The notes beneath the pieces were generated by a model, which had not been told where the DNA came from, ran no database searches, and saw nothing but the letters and a program-made list of their open reading frames with translations. This document shows, piece by piece, positions 56,283 through 64,000 of a stretch of 64,000 bases of DNA. The DNA is from Fredericiella sp963839515 (GTDB taxonomy: Bacteria > Chloroflexota > Anaerolineae > Caldilineales > Caldilineaceae). The position numbers and the translations under genes are program-made. How positions within the stretch are numbered: position 1 is the first letter of the stretch; the number at the start of each line of letters is the position of its first letter. Where the stretch lies: assembly GCA_963839515.1 (NCBI GenBank), contig CAWIVN010000026.1, positions 62,001 through 126,000 on the forward strand, given 5' to 3'.

Positions 56283-56765
56283 ATGAAACACCAATCTTTC
56301 TTCCCGATCCTGTTCGTCGCATTCGCGCTCCTGCTGGTTGCCTGTACGGGCCGGCCGGTGCAGCCCTCCGCCCCCGAGATACACTACGGGGAGGACATGT
56401 GCAGCGACTGCGGCATGATCATCAACGATGCGCGCTTTGCCGCCTCTTATGCCGCCAAAGAAGGCGAAGGCGCCTACCAAACCTTTATCTTTGACGACAT
56501 CGGCGACATGCTGCACCACATGCAGCAGAACCTCACGCTCATAGGTGTGGGCTGGTGGGTGCACGACTACGACAGCCAGGAGTGGATCGATGCCACCACC
56601 GCCTATTTTGTCCTCAGCGAGCAGATCAAGACGCCCATGAACCACGGTATGGCCGCCTTCGTCACGCAAGCCGCCGCCGAAAAGCTAGCCGCCGAGGTCA
56701 AGGGCCAGGTGTTCGACTGGGACAAGATCCGCATCCAACACGCCCTGGCCGGCCACCAACACTAA
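56283..56765 (+). CDS. nosL: NosL, copper-delivery lipoprotein
   Basis: 160 residues. A lipoprotein signal peptide (LLLVACTG) is followed by the metal-binding motif EDMCSDCGMIINDARF and the NosL fold (FIFDDIGDMLHHMQQN, TPMNHGMAAFVT). NosL binds Cu(I) and supplies it to NosZ outside the membrane. Its place directly after nosY is standard. Confidence 0.95.
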   Translation: MKHQSFFPILFVAFALLLVACTGRPVQPSAPEIHYGEDMCSDCGMIINDARFAASYAAKEGEGAYQTFIFDDIGDMLHHMQQNLTLIGVGWWVHDYDSQEWIDATTAYFVLSEQIKTPMNHGMAAFVTQAAAEKLAAEVKGQVFDWDKIRIQHALAGHQH

Positions 56766-56770
56766 CACCT

Positions 56771-56792
56771 CCAGGAGGTGGGTACCTCCTGG
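56771..56792 (+). terminator. Hairpin between nosL and cytochrome gene
   Basis: CCAGGAGGT (56771-56779) pairs with ACCTCCTGG (56784-56792) around GGGT. No T run, so it is more likely an attenuator or processing site than a full stop. Confidence 0.5.
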
Positions 56793-56832
56793 CACTCTGT
56801 CATGTATTTCTTGAAAGGAATGAAAGTCTGTC

Positions 56833-57267
56833 ATGCGTAAGTACTATCTTCTACCCCTGATTGCCCTGTTGGCCGTCGTGCTGCTCGCTGCCTGCGGTGG
56901 CGGCGACGAGCCTCAACCGACCGCCACGCCGGCTCCCGCGGCCGCGTTGCCCGCCGCAGCACAACCTGTGGTAGCCGCCGCGGCGGGCAACGCCGAGCAC
57001 GGCAAGCAGATCTATTCGCAAATCTGCATCGCCTGTCACGGCCCGGAGGCCAAGGGCGTGCAGGGCCTGGGCAAGGACCTGACCACCAGCACCTTTGTCG
57101 CCGAGAAGAGCGACGTCGAGATGGTCGACTTTCTCAAGGTAGGCCGCGATCCGAGCGACCCACTCAATACGACAGGCGTCGCCATGCCCCCCAAGGGCGG
57201 CAACCCGGCTCTCAGCGACCAGGACATGCTCGATATCGTCGCTTTCGTGCGCACCATTCACCAGTAA
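56833..57267 (+). CDS. Monohaem cytochrome c lipoprotein
   Basis: 144 residues. A lipobox (VLLAACGGG) is followed by a Pro/Ala linker and a class I cytochrome c domain with CIACHG haem site (about residue 65) and an axial Met in GVAMPPKGG. It is anchored outside the membrane and is the likely direct electron donor to NosZ, like NosC proteins of other clusters. AAAGGAAT precedes the start. Confidence 0.9.
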   Translation: MRKYYLLPLIALLAVVLLAACGGGDEPQPTATPAPAAALPAAAQPVVAAAAGNAEHGKQIYSQICIACHGPEAKGVQGLGKDLTTSTFVAEKSDVEMVDFLKVGRDPSDPLNTTGVAMPPKGGNPALSDQDMLDIVAFVRTIHQ

Positions 57268-57281
57268 GCGGGCCAACCATT

Positions 57282-57668
57282 ATGTCTACCACCCAACCGG
57301 GACAACTGAACGTCTATAGCTTTCGCAACCAGAACACGGACACCATCCAAAACGTCAAGCTGTTCGAAGCAGAGGAACTGCGGGCCTACCTGGTCGTCAT
57401 GCCCCCCGGCAGCACGATCGAAACCCATGCCCATGCGAACACCAATGAGCTTTTCGACGTTGTAGAGGGTGAAGGGCAATTTACCGTCGACGGCCGCACC
57501 TTTCGCGGCGACAGCGGCAAATGTGTCTTTGTTCCTGCCGGCGTTCCGCACTCCATCCACAACGACAGCGACTCGCTCTGGACGTTACGCGTCACCTATC
57601 AAGAATGTATCTACCCGCGCCACATCGGCAAGATCGTCAAGCGCACCATCCGCAAGAAATTGGTCTGA
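57282..57668 (+). CDS. Cupin-domain protein, first of two
   Basis: 128 residues, one cupin barrel. Metal-type motif 1 is PPGSTIETHAHANTNELFDVV (here in overlap) with three potential His/Glu ligands, and motif 2 is CVFVPAGVPHSIHN. Cytoplasmic, no signal peptide. Cupins recur in nos/denitrification islands of Chloroflexota but have no proven role. It begins 14 bp after the cytochrome gene and ends 17 bp before the globin fusion. Confidence 0.85.
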   Translation: MSTTQPGQLNVYSFRNQNTDTIQNVKLFEAEELRAYLVVMPPGSTIETHAHANTNELFDVVEGEGQFTVDGRTFRGDSGKCVFVPAGVPHSIHNDSDSLWTLRVTYQECIYPRHIGKIVKRTIRKKLV

Positions 57669-57685
57669 ACCACGGAGCCGCACAG

Positions 57686-58606
57686 ATGAATCCCTTTGCC
57701 AGCCTGAATGGAAGCGCCAAGCCCGTCATCTGGACCATCGCCGGGTTGGATCCGGCGCCGGAAGAAGAGTGGGTGCGCATGCGCGCCTTCCTGGGCATCA
57801 ACGATGCCGAGATCGAAGCCATGCTCGCCACAGTCGAGCCGCTCTTCAAGCGCGGCCACGAGCTGGTGGTCGGCACGTATGACTACCTGCTGCAAAATCC
57901 GGAGACGGCCGCCATTCTCGGCTGGGAAGGGGGCGCGGACCAGGAGCACCTGTCCGAGCGCCGTCGTTTCTTCACCGTGTGGCTGGCACGCCTGCTTGGC
58001 ATGGACTTTAGCGCCGATCTGGCCCGCTACCTGTTCCGCGCCGGCAAGCTTCACGCCGCCCACGGCCCGCGCCGGGCTCACGTGCCACCGATCTACGTCA
58101 CCGGCTCGATCAGCTTGGTCAACGCCACCTTTGCCCGCTTCCTGACCGAAGAGATGCCAGGCCACCCCGTCGTCCCGGCGGCGCTTGGCGGCTGGAACAA
58201 GGTGCTCGCCCTGCACCAGCACATGATGCACCTGGGCTACCAGGCCAGCCTGGCGCTCGACAGCGGTGATCTTCCGCTGCAGTTCACGCTCTTTGGCCGT
58301 ATGCGCACCATCACGGGGGCGCAAGAAATGACCGTGCATCTGCCGGAGGGCGCAGGCGCGGATCTTGCCCTGCGCAAATTCTTTAACTACTACCCACAGG
58401 CACGCAGTGAGGTCTTTAATGTCGAGTGGCTGCCCGACGAACAGGTGGATGCCCGCGGCACGCCCTGGTTCACGGCTAAGCCCGCCTATGCCGTAAAGCC
58501 CATGTGGCGCGTACTGCTCAACGGCAAAGATCTCAGCTATATTGGCGGCCCCTCTGTGCCTGTTCACGTTGGGGACGAGATTCACGTTTTTCCACCGGGG
58601 AGATAA
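57686..58606 (+). CDS. Protoglobin-MoaD/ThiS-like fusion protein
   Basis: 306 residues in two parts. Residues ~20-190 match the protoglobin/globin-sensor fold: GINDAEIEAMLATVEPLF, a helix RRRFFTVWLARLLGMDFSA, and LFRAGKLHAAHGPRRAHVPP with a candidate proximal His (123 or 126). Residues ~197-306 form a ubiquitin-like beta-grasp domain of MoaD/ThiS type: FTLFGRMRTITGAQEM, then WRVLLNGKDLSYIGG and GDEIHVFPPGR. The usual C-terminal Gly-Gly is absent. A haem module beside N2O reduction suggests NO or O2 binding; the MoaD part may be only a binding domain. I know of no described protein of this layout. Confidence 0.8.
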   Translation: MNPFASLNGSAKPVIWTIAGLDPAPEEEWVRMRAFLGINDAEIEAMLATVEPLFKRGHELVVGTYDYLLQNPETAAILGWEGGADQEHLSERRRFFTVWLARLLGMDFSADLARYLFRAGKLHAAHGPRRAHVPPIYVTGSISLVNATFARFLTEEMPGHPVVPAALGGWNKVLALHQHMMHLGYQASLALDSGDLPLQFTLFGRMRTITGAQEMTVHLPEGAGADLALRKFFNYYPQARSEVFNVEWLPDEQVDARGTPWFTAKPAYAVKPMWRVLLNGKDLSYIGGPSVPVHVGDEIHVFPPGR

Positions 58607-58608
58607 TA

Positions 58609-58974
58609 ATGACTACAAAAACCAATCTACATGCAAGCACCGCAACCGATTTCACGATCATTCCCGACATCGAAGGCATGATCGCCTCCATCACGCCCGA
58701 CTCGATCGTCAGCCGCACGGTCTACCAAGGCCCGACACTGCGCATCATCGTCTTTGGCTTTGCGGCAGGGCAGGAGCTGTCGGAACACACCTCCAGCAAG
58801 GAGGCTGTGCTGCACTTCCTGCGCGGCGAGGCGACGGTCACGCTCGGCAAGCTAGCTGAGGGTGGCGAAACTACTTCAGCAGCGGCCGGCACGGTGATCC
58901 GTATGCGCCCGGGCCTAGCACACAGTGTGTACGCCGATACTGACACGTTGATGCTGCTTTCCATGATGGGTTGA
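58609..58974 (+). CDS. Cupin-domain protein, second of two
   Basis: 121 residues. The barrel shows FAAGQELSEHTSSKEAVLHF (motif 1, with His and Glu) and VIRMRPGLAHSVYADTD (motif 2, with His). It starts just after the globin fusion stop and ends three bases before the NnrS-like gene, so the block is a tight operon. The YQGPTLRIIVFGFAAGQEL context is like cupins found next to NO-metabolism genes. Function not established. Confidence 0.85.
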   Translation: MTTKTNLHASTATDFTIIPDIEGMIASITPDSIVSRTVYQGPTLRIIVFGFAAGQELSEHTSSKEAVLHFLRGEATVTLGKLAEGGETTSAAAGTVIRMRPGLAHSVYADTDTLMLLSMMG

Positions 58975-58977
58975 TCG

Positions 58978-60189
58978 ATGACAACCAGCAAAGAGGCAGC
59001 CAGCAGAGAGCCGGCGGGACAACATCCGGCGCACAAACAAGCAGTTGGTGGCTCGGCTGCCATGCGCCAGCTCGGCGCGCAGCAGACTTCCGCCGATCGC
59101 TATCTGCGCGCCGGCCTCATGCTGCTGGCCGTATCCGCCCTGCTGTTTGGCATGTGGGCGGGGTTGATCCGGCTGGGCTGGGTGTTGCCCATCTTGCAGC
59201 CGCCACTGCCTATGCTGCACGGCCCACTGATGGTGTGCGGCTTTCTTGGCACGCTGATCGGGCTGGAACGTGCCGTCGGCACCGGCATGAAATGGGCCTA
59301 CGCCGGGCCAGCACTGACCGCCTTGGGCGCAGCGCTCGCGTTGATCGGTGTGCCCGCTCCTGCCGGCCCGCTGCTGATCACGCTGGGTAGCCTCATCACC
59401 TTTGCCGTGCTGCTCACCCTGGTGCGGCTGCTGCCCGCCCTCTTCACCGTGGTGATCGCCCTCGGCGGGCTGACCTGGGCCATCGGCAACGCCCTCTGGC
59501 TGGCCGGCCAGCCCATTCCTGTGGCAGTGCTGTGGTGGATCAACTTCCTGGTGCTGACGATCGCGGGCGAGCGGCTGGAGCTTAGCCGTATGCTCAAGCT
59601 CTCGCGCCTGGCGCAAGGGCTGTTTGGCGCGACGGTAGCCATCCTGCTGCTCGGAGCAACCATTGGCGTCTTCGATTACGCCCTGGGCATGCGGCTGATG
59701 GGCGGGGGCATGGTAGCCATGGCCGTCTGGCTGCTGCGATATGACATCGCCCGCCGCCGCATCAAAGCGGGTGGCGTGGCCAAGTTTATCGGCATCAGTC
59801 TTATGTCAGGCTATGTCTGGCTGGCGATCGGCGGCATCCTGGCATTGCGTTACGGCGGCGTCATGGCCGGCCCAGCCTACGACGCCACGCTGCACTCAAT
59901 CTTTTTGGGCTTTGTCTTCGCCATGATTTTTGCCCACGCGCCGATCATCTTTCCGGCCGTCCTGCATGTGCCCATGGCCTTCACCCCACGCTTCTACAGC
60001 CACCTCGTGCTGCTACACATCAGCCTGATCTTACGCGTGATCGGCGATCTTATCCCCTATTGGCCCGCCCGTCTCTGGGGCGGCATGCTCAACGTGCTGG
60101 TGCTGCTCTTCTTTATCGCCAACACCGCTCTGGCCGTCCGCGCAGCCCGCGCGCCCAAACTTGCGCCGCCGCCCCTCCACCCTGTATAA
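58978..60189 (+). CDS. NnrS-like haem/copper membrane protein
   Basis: 403 residues, ~12 membrane helices after a ~40-residue hydrophilic start. The helices carry His-rich signatures seen in NnrS proteins: MLHGPLMVCGFLGTL, TLHSIFLGFVFAMIFAHAP and HLVLLHISLILRVIGDL. NnrS proteins bind haem and copper and protect against NO-derived stress. The ATG lies three bases after the cupin stop. It is shorter in sequence likeness than classic NnrS, so call it NnrS-like. Confidence 0.8.
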   Translation: MTTSKEAASREPAGQHPAHKQAVGGSAAMRQLGAQQTSADRYLRAGLMLLAVSALLFGMWAGLIRLGWVLPILQPPLPMLHGPLMVCGFLGTLIGLERAVGTGMKWAYAGPALTALGAALALIGVPAPAGPLLITLGSLITFAVLLTLVRLLPALFTVVIALGGLTWAIGNALWLAGQPIPVAVLWWINFLVLTIAGERLELSRMLKLSRLAQGLFGATVAILLLGATIGVFDYALGMRLMGGGMVAMAVWLLRYDIARRRIKAGGVAKFIGISLMSGYVWLAIGGILALRYGGVMAGPAYDATLHSIFLGFVFAMIFAHAPIIFPAVLHVPMAFTPRFYSHLVLLHISLILRVIGDLIPYWPARLWGGMLNVLVLLFFIANTALAVRAARAPKLAPPPLHPV

Positions 60190-60258
60190 AGAACTGCGCA
60201 AGTTTTTCACAGCCGCAGCACGCCCATTGCGCAAGCGTCCAGAAAGCGGAACCCGCAC

Positions 60259-61515
60259 GTGTACACCTATAAGCATACGCTCCACGCCTGTTACTTGGGC
60301 TACGTGACCCAGGCAATCGTCAACAACCTGGCGGCCATCCTCTTCATCGTCTTCCAGACACAGTTCGCCCTCTCGTTCGAGATGATCGGCCGCCTGATCC
60401 TGATCAACTTCGCTACCCAGATTTGCGCCGACGTCTTCGCCGTCAAATACGCCGACCGCATCGGCTACCGGCCCACTGCCATCGCCGCCCACATCTTCTG
60501 CGCTGTTGGACTGATCGGTCTGGGCGTCTTTCCGCTGTTGTTTCCCGACCCCTACCTTGGCCTCGTGACGGCCGTTGTGATCTACGCCATCGGCGGCGGC
60601 CTGATTGAGGTGCTGATCAGCCCCATCGTCGATGCGCTGCCGGGCGATGCCAAGGCCTCGGCCATGAGCCTGCTGCACTCGTTCTACTGCTGGGGTCAGA
60701 TGGCCGTGGTCATCATCACCACCCTGCTGTTGTGGGTTTTTGGCCTGGGCATCTGGTTCATCTTGCCCATCATGTGGTCGCTGGTGCCCATCTACAATAT
60801 CTTTCGCTTTGCCAAAGTTCCATTGGTGCCGCCTATCCCCGAAGAGCACAAGACGCCGATCAAGAGCCTGCTCAGCACGAACATTTTTGTCGTCGCCATG
60901 GTCCTCATGGTCTGTGCGGGTGCCTCCGAACTGACCATGTCACAATGGTCGTCGCTCTTCGCCGAGCTAGGTTTGCAGGTACCTAAAGTGATAGGCGACC
61001 TGCTCGGGCCGGCGCTATTTGCCTTATTCATGGGTATCGGCCGCACTATTTACGGTATTTGGGGCCACAAAATCCATCTCAAGAGTGCGCTCATGGCCAG
61101 TGCCATCTTTTGCGTGGCCTGCTATGCAGTAACAGTGTTTGCGGCACAGCCTATCGTAGCGCTGATGGCTTGTGCGCTGTGCGGTTTGTCCGTTGCCCTC
61201 ATGTGGCCAGGCACTTTTAGCCTCACCGCCGCCTCCTTCCCGCTGGGCGGCACGGCCTTGTTTGGTATTCTAGCCATTTGCGGCGACATTGGCGCTGCCA
61301 CCGGTCCCTGGCTGGCAGGCGTCTCCTCGCAGTATGCCTTGGAATCCGAGCGCCTGCTGGCATATGGCGTGACCAACGGTTTGACCCCCGAACAGGTGGG
61401 CCTGCGCTTTGGCCTCCTTGTCGCGATGATCTTCCCCATTACCGCCATTATTGGGCTGCTAGTATGGAAGGAGCGCATCGTAACAGCCGAACCGATCATT
61501 GCGCCGACAAGCTAA
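60259..61515 (+). CDS. MFS transporter (FucP/FHS-like)
   Basis: 418 residues with ~12 helices; lacks the classic basic loop but shows YADRIGYRPTAIAAHIFC after helix 2 and MWPGTFSLTAASFPLGGTAL in the second half, as in sugar- or YfkF-type MFS proteins. The GTG start at 60259 follows AGCGGA. It lies at the end of the nos operon; whether it carries nitrate, nitrite or an unrelated solute cannot be said. Confidence 0.8.
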   Translation: MYTYKHTLHACYLGYVTQAIVNNLAAILFIVFQTQFALSFEMIGRLILINFATQICADVFAVKYADRIGYRPTAIAAHIFCAVGLIGLGVFPLLFPDPYLGLVTAVVIYAIGGGLIEVLISPIVDALPGDAKASAMSLLHSFYCWGQMAVVIITTLLLWVFGLGIWFILPIMWSLVPIYNIFRFAKVPLVPPIPEEHKTPIKSLLSTNIFVVAMVLMVCAGASELTMSQWSSLFAELGLQVPKVIGDLLGPALFALFMGIGRTIYGIWGHKIHLKSALMASAIFCVACYAVTVFAAQPIVALMACALCGLSVALMWPGTFSLTAASFPLGGTALFGILAICGDIGAATGPWLAGVSSQYALESERLLAYGVTNGLTPEQVGLRFGLLVAMIFPITAIIGLLVWKERIVTAEPIIAPTS

Positions 61516-61559
61516 GCGGAAACGTCGCCTTTTGAGCCGCCATTCTGTACAATAGGTCT

Positions 61560-61979
61560 ATGCCACCGATCACTCGCCTTTACGTCAAGACGGCGCTGGC
61601 GTATTTCGTACTCGCCCTGCTGACCGGCATGCTGATCACCATCCGCCCGCTGACGGCTGCCGTACCCTTCATCGGCGCGCTCTCACCTGTCTATTTCCAC
61701 CTCTTCATGGTCGGCTGGGTGACGCAGTTGATCGCCGGCGTCGCCTACTGGATGTTCCCCAAGTTCACTAAGGAGCAGCCTCGCGGCTACGACAGCCTGG
61801 CCTGGGCCACCTACTGGCTGCTCAACATTGGCTTGATCCTGCGCGTGGTGGCCGAACCCATGCAGGCCGTCAATCCGCAGCCGTGGTGGGGCTGGCTGAT
61901 CGTGGCAGCCGCCGTGCTGCAATGGTTGGGCGGTCTGGCCTTTGTCGCCAATACCTGGCCGCGCGTCAAGGAGAAGTAG
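61560..61979 (+). CDS. Four-helix membrane protein (haem-copper oxidase-like), first of pair
   Basis: 139 residues with four helices, including ALAYFVLALLTGMLITI and YFHLFMVGWVTQLIAGVAYW. The conserved His in the second helix and GVAYWMFPKF resemble helices of NorB/CcoN-type oxidase subunits and NnrS. It is too short to be a complete oxidase. A TACAAT hexamer (61548-61553) would place transcription start at the ATG, i.e. leaderless. The next gene encodes a paralogue. Confidence 0.7.
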   Translation: MPPITRLYVKTALAYFVLALLTGMLITIRPLTAAVPFIGALSPVYFHLFMVGWVTQLIAGVAYWMFPKFTKEQPRGYDSLAWATYWLLNIGLILRVVAEPMQAVNPQPWWGWLIVAAAVLQWLGGLAFVANTWPRVKEK

Positions 61980-61981
61980 GG

Positions 61982-62389
61982 ATGCCGCGCCTCAGCGTCT
62001 ATTTCGTGCGCGCCGCCCTGGTCTACCTCGCCCTCGGCCTCACCTTGGGCATGCTGCTGCTCTGGAACAAGGGCATCCCCATCAGCCCCTATGTCTGGCA
62101 GCTGCTGCCCGCACATATAGAGTTCCTGCTCATTGGCTGGACCGTGCAGCTCGCCCTGGGAGTCGCCTTCTGGATCCTGCCGCGCTGGCAGACGCAGCGC
62201 GGCGACGTGCGACCCGCTTGGGTAGCCTTCTTCTTGCTCAACCTGGGGGTCTGGTGCGTGGTGTTGACGCCGTGGCTGGCGCTGCCCTACTGGGTGCTCA
62301 GCATTGGCCGGATCTGCGAAGCCGCGGCCGCCGGCGCATTCGCACTACATGCCTGGCCGCGCGTCAAGCCATGGGTAGAAACAACGTAA
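61982..62389 (+). CDS. Four-helix membrane protein, second of pair
   Basis: 135 residues. Same plan as the preceding protein: ALVYLALGLTLGMLLLW, then HIEFLLIGWTVQLALGVAFW with the matching His and ILPRW in place of MFPKF. It starts two bases after the preceding stop. The pair could dimerise to build a haem site; this is inference. No family name can be assigned with confidence. Confidence 0.7.
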   Translation: MPRLSVYFVRAALVYLALGLTLGMLLLWNKGIPISPYVWQLLPAHIEFLLIGWTVQLALGVAFWILPRWQTQRGDVRPAWVAFFLLNLGVWCVVLTPWLALPYWVLSIGRICEAAAAGAFALHAWPRVKPWVETT

Positions 62390-62469
62390 GGGCATGAGGT
62401 CCCACCGGAGCGCAGGCGTCCGCCGACGCTTGCGTCGGAGCCTGCATCCAATGGCCCTCATGCCCCTAC
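62386..62469. repeat. Dispersed palindromic repeat, copy 3
   Basis: GGGCATGAGG (62390-62399) pairs with CCTCATGCCC (62456-62465). Inside lies a hairpin CCGACGC/GCGTCGG, and the 19-base string at 62403-62421 is identical to 341-359 of copy 1. It overlaps the stop region of the gene to the left and separates converging genes. Confidence 0.75.
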
Positions 62470-62488
62470 AGATGCCTGTTTCGCTTCG

Positions 62489-62896
62489 TTAAGCAGTCTT
62501 CTTGGTGCTTGCCGGGATGGCAAACGCGTTCTTCACGCCCGGCGTCAAAGCATAAATCAAGACGATGGCGTTCAACACAATGGAGACCGCCATGTCAGCA
62601 AATGTGGTCTGGCCCAGGATCGAGACAAAGGCAAGAATCAGGTTCAACGTCGCAATCACGACGACAAACAGCCAACCCTGGGGGTCCAGGTTCCACAGCA
62701 TGCGGAACACCCACAGGTAGATAAAGAACATCAGCCCCCACATGATGGCCCCGAACAGGTCAAAGCCAAAGAAGCGGTAGTCGCCGATGCGGAACGGCAG
62801 AAGGTGCAGCATCTGCAGCGTGTGATAGCCTGCTGCCAATGCCGAAAGCAGCGCAAAAATGGCCAGCAATGTGACGCCAAACGGTCTCTTTTTCAT
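62489..62896 (-). CDS. Four-helix membrane protein of unknown function
   Basis: 135 residues: FGVTLLAIFALLSALAAGYH, a loop FRIGDYRFFGFDL, LFGAIMWGLMFFIYLWVFRM, LFVVVIATLNLILAFVSIL and MAVSIVLNAIVLIYALTPG. Similar small proteins are common in Chloroflexota. AAAAAGGAGAA precedes the ATG. It is divergent from the Crp/Fnr gene, so the two share a control region of about 130 bp. Confidence 0.65.
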   Translation of the reverse strand: MKKRPFGVTLLAIFALLSALAAGYHTLQMLHLLPFRIGDYRFFGFDLFGAIMWGLMFFIYLWVFRMLWNLDPQGWLFVVVIATLNLILAFVSILGQTTFADMAVSIVLNAIVLIYALTPGVKNAFAIPASTKKTA

Positions 62897-62988
62897 GCAA
62901 GCGTTCTCCTTTTTGAATGGTTAATCGAATCTACACCACTATTATGACTGAAACACCCCAATTCACCCTACATCAAAAGGACGTAAGT

Positions 62989-63017
62989 TTGGTCAGTGTG
63001 CAACTGCGTCATACAAT
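62989..63017 (+). promoter_or_regulatory. Promoter of the Crp/Fnr gene
   Basis: TTGGTC (62989-62994), a 17-bp spacer and TACAAT (63012-63017). The predicted start at 63024-63025 coincides with the GTG start codon, suggesting a leaderless message. Confidence 0.55.
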
Positions 63018-63024
63018 GTAAGGC

Positions 63025-63708
63025 GTGAGCATTGCTTCCCAAACTGTACTCGAATTGTGGCGCAAAGTGTCTTATCTGGACGATGTGTCCGGCCCTGCGC
63101 TGGCAGATCTCGCCGCGGCAGCCGTCCGGCACGCCTATTCCCAGGGCCAGATGATCTTTCTCGAAGGTGACCCCAACGAGGGCCTGTACCTCGTCGAACA
63201 GGGCACGGTCAAGATCTGCCGCTTTGCCGCCGATGGCCGCGAGCATATCCTGCACCTCGTCCACCCCGGCGACACCTTTAACGATGTTGCCGCGCTCGAC
63301 GGCGGCCCCAATCCTGCCTGCGCCACCGCATTTAACGACGTGATCCTTTGGTGTGTGCCACGCCCCGAGTTGCGGCGCGTCGCCGCCCAGCACCCTGAGC
63401 TCGCCTGGGCGCTGATCGAAAGCATTGCCAGCCGGGCCCGCTACCTGGTCAACGTCGTGCAGGACCTTGCCATGCGCAACGTCAAGGGCCGCCTGGCGCG
63501 GCTGCTGCTGGAACAAGCCCAGGCGGCCGAGAAGGGTATGCCGCCGGACGCGCTTACACAGGAGGAAATGGCCAGCCGCTTGGGCACCGTGCGCGAGGTG
63601 GTCGGTCGCGCCCTGCGCAGCCTGGTTGCCGAAGACATCATTTCGATGGAAAAGCAGCGCATCGTTATCGTCGACCGCAAACGCCTGGAACAAGCCGCAG
63701 AGGTATAA
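63025..63708 (+). CDS. Crp/Fnr-family transcription regulator
   Basis: 227 residues: an N-terminal cyclic-nucleotide-binding-type beta-roll (GQMIFLEGDPNEGLYLVEQG), a dimer helix (SRARYLVNVVQDLAMRNVKG) and a C-terminal winged helix (LTQEEMASRLGTVREVVGRA). The N-terminus lacks the cysteine cluster of FNR, so it is not an oxygen-sensing iron-sulfur protein of that kind; DNR/NnrR-like NO sensing by haem is possible. Given its place at the end of the nos island it may regulate it. Confidence 0.9.
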   Translation: MSIASQTVLELWRKVSYLDDVSGPALADLAAAAVRHAYSQGQMIFLEGDPNEGLYLVEQGTVKICRFAADGREHILHLVHPGDTFNDVAALDGGPNPACATAFNDVILWCVPRPELRRVAAQHPELAWALIESIASRARYLVNVVQDLAMRNVKGRLARLLLEQAQAAEKGMPPDALTQEEMASRLGTVREVVGRALRSLVAEDIISMEKQRIVIVDRKRLEQAAEV

Positions 63709-63719
63709 AAGAGAAGCCA

Positions 63720-64000
63720 ATGACCACTTTCGATCTGTCCCGCAGCGCCGTCGAATCGCACAGCATCGACGTTCGCCAGTTTATCGACTTCCGCCAGTTC
63801 ACCTTCGCCAATGGCCAGCGCGCCGTCGACGCCTATAACGCCAGCGGACTTACCTTCACCCTCCTGCCCGACCGCGGCCTCGACGTGTGGTTGGCAGCCT
63901 ACAATGGCCGTCCCCTTACCTGGATCAGCCAAGGCGCACCCCACGCTGCCGACTTTGGCGCTGCGTGGACGCGCCAATTCAACGGCGGTTTGCTCGTCAC
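63720..64000 (+). CDS. DUF4432 (aldose-epimerase-like) protein, 5' part
   Basis: The first 93 residues are visible before the window ends. VDAYNASGLTFTLLPDRGLD, then GRPLTWISQGAP and WTRQFNGGLLV match the N-terminus of the DUF4432 galactose-mutarotase-like family, which probably acts on sugars. It starts 12 bp after the Crp/Fnr stop with AAAAGAGAAG ahead of the ATG, so the pair may be cotranscribed. Confidence 0.75.
   Translation, partial: MTTFDLSRSAVESHSIDVRQFIDFRQFTFANGQRAVDAYNASGLTFTLLPDRGLDVWLAAYNGRPLTWISQGAPHAADFGAAWTRQFNGGLLV

Overview
The window looks like a high-GC Chloroflexota chromosome, probably Caldilineae/Anaerolineae-like. This is inferred from gene content: a NosR-less nos cluster with a lipoprotein NosZ, several MalT-like LuxR regulators, secreted SH3/META-domain proteins and very long membrane-anchored coiled-coil and TPR proteins. 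No rRNA, tRNA, CRISPR array or intact transposase was recognised.

Layout. 1-9.5 kb (minus strand): amino-acid ABC transporter (permease cut by the window edge, plus binding lipoprotein), class III aminotransferase, a DUF2182 membrane protein beside an SBP56/methanethiol-oxidase-type protein, a large LuxR/NB-ARC regulator and a CoA-disulfide-reductase-like flavoprotein with a rhodanese tail. 9.8-15.1 kb: YtcJ-type amidohydrolase divergent from an operon of aminotransferase, FAD-linked oxidase and App1-like phosphatase. 15.2-20.9 kb: two membrane-anchored coiled-coil proteins, the larger (1584 aa) with internal repeats and two helix-hairpin-helix units. 21.2-27.4 kb: aldo/keto reductase, secreted SH3 protein, 1143-aa TPR protein.

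27.6-49.8 kb is the accessory part. It holds two almost identical arylsulfatases (about 98% protein identity), each divergent from a MalT-like regulator. A small conserved protein follows each regulator, then a LURP-one protein (first locus) or a META/SH3 lipid-envelope-type secreted protein (second locus). A third, decayed locus keeps only the control region. All three share two conserved promoter-proximal blocks that resemble one another, giving six probable copies of one operator with fixed spacing to a -10 hexamer. A SulP transporter lies directly downstream of the second sulfatase, which suggests organosulfate desulfation and anion transport. Between the loci several genes are frameshifted (two MalT-like regulators, a DUF362 protein, an aminotransferase), while the genes between them are intact.

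49.8-64 kb is a nitrous-oxide-respiration island: ferredoxin, nosZ, a NosB-like membrane protein, nosD, nosF, nosY, nosL, a monohaem cytochrome c lipoprotein, two cupins flanking a protoglobin-MoaD fusion, an NnrS-like protein, an MFS transporter, two tandem four-helix membrane proteins and a Crp/Fnr regulator. A DUF4432 protein runs off the end.

Strong hairpins occupy many intergenic gaps, and a dispersed palindromic repeat occurs three times with compensating arm changes.
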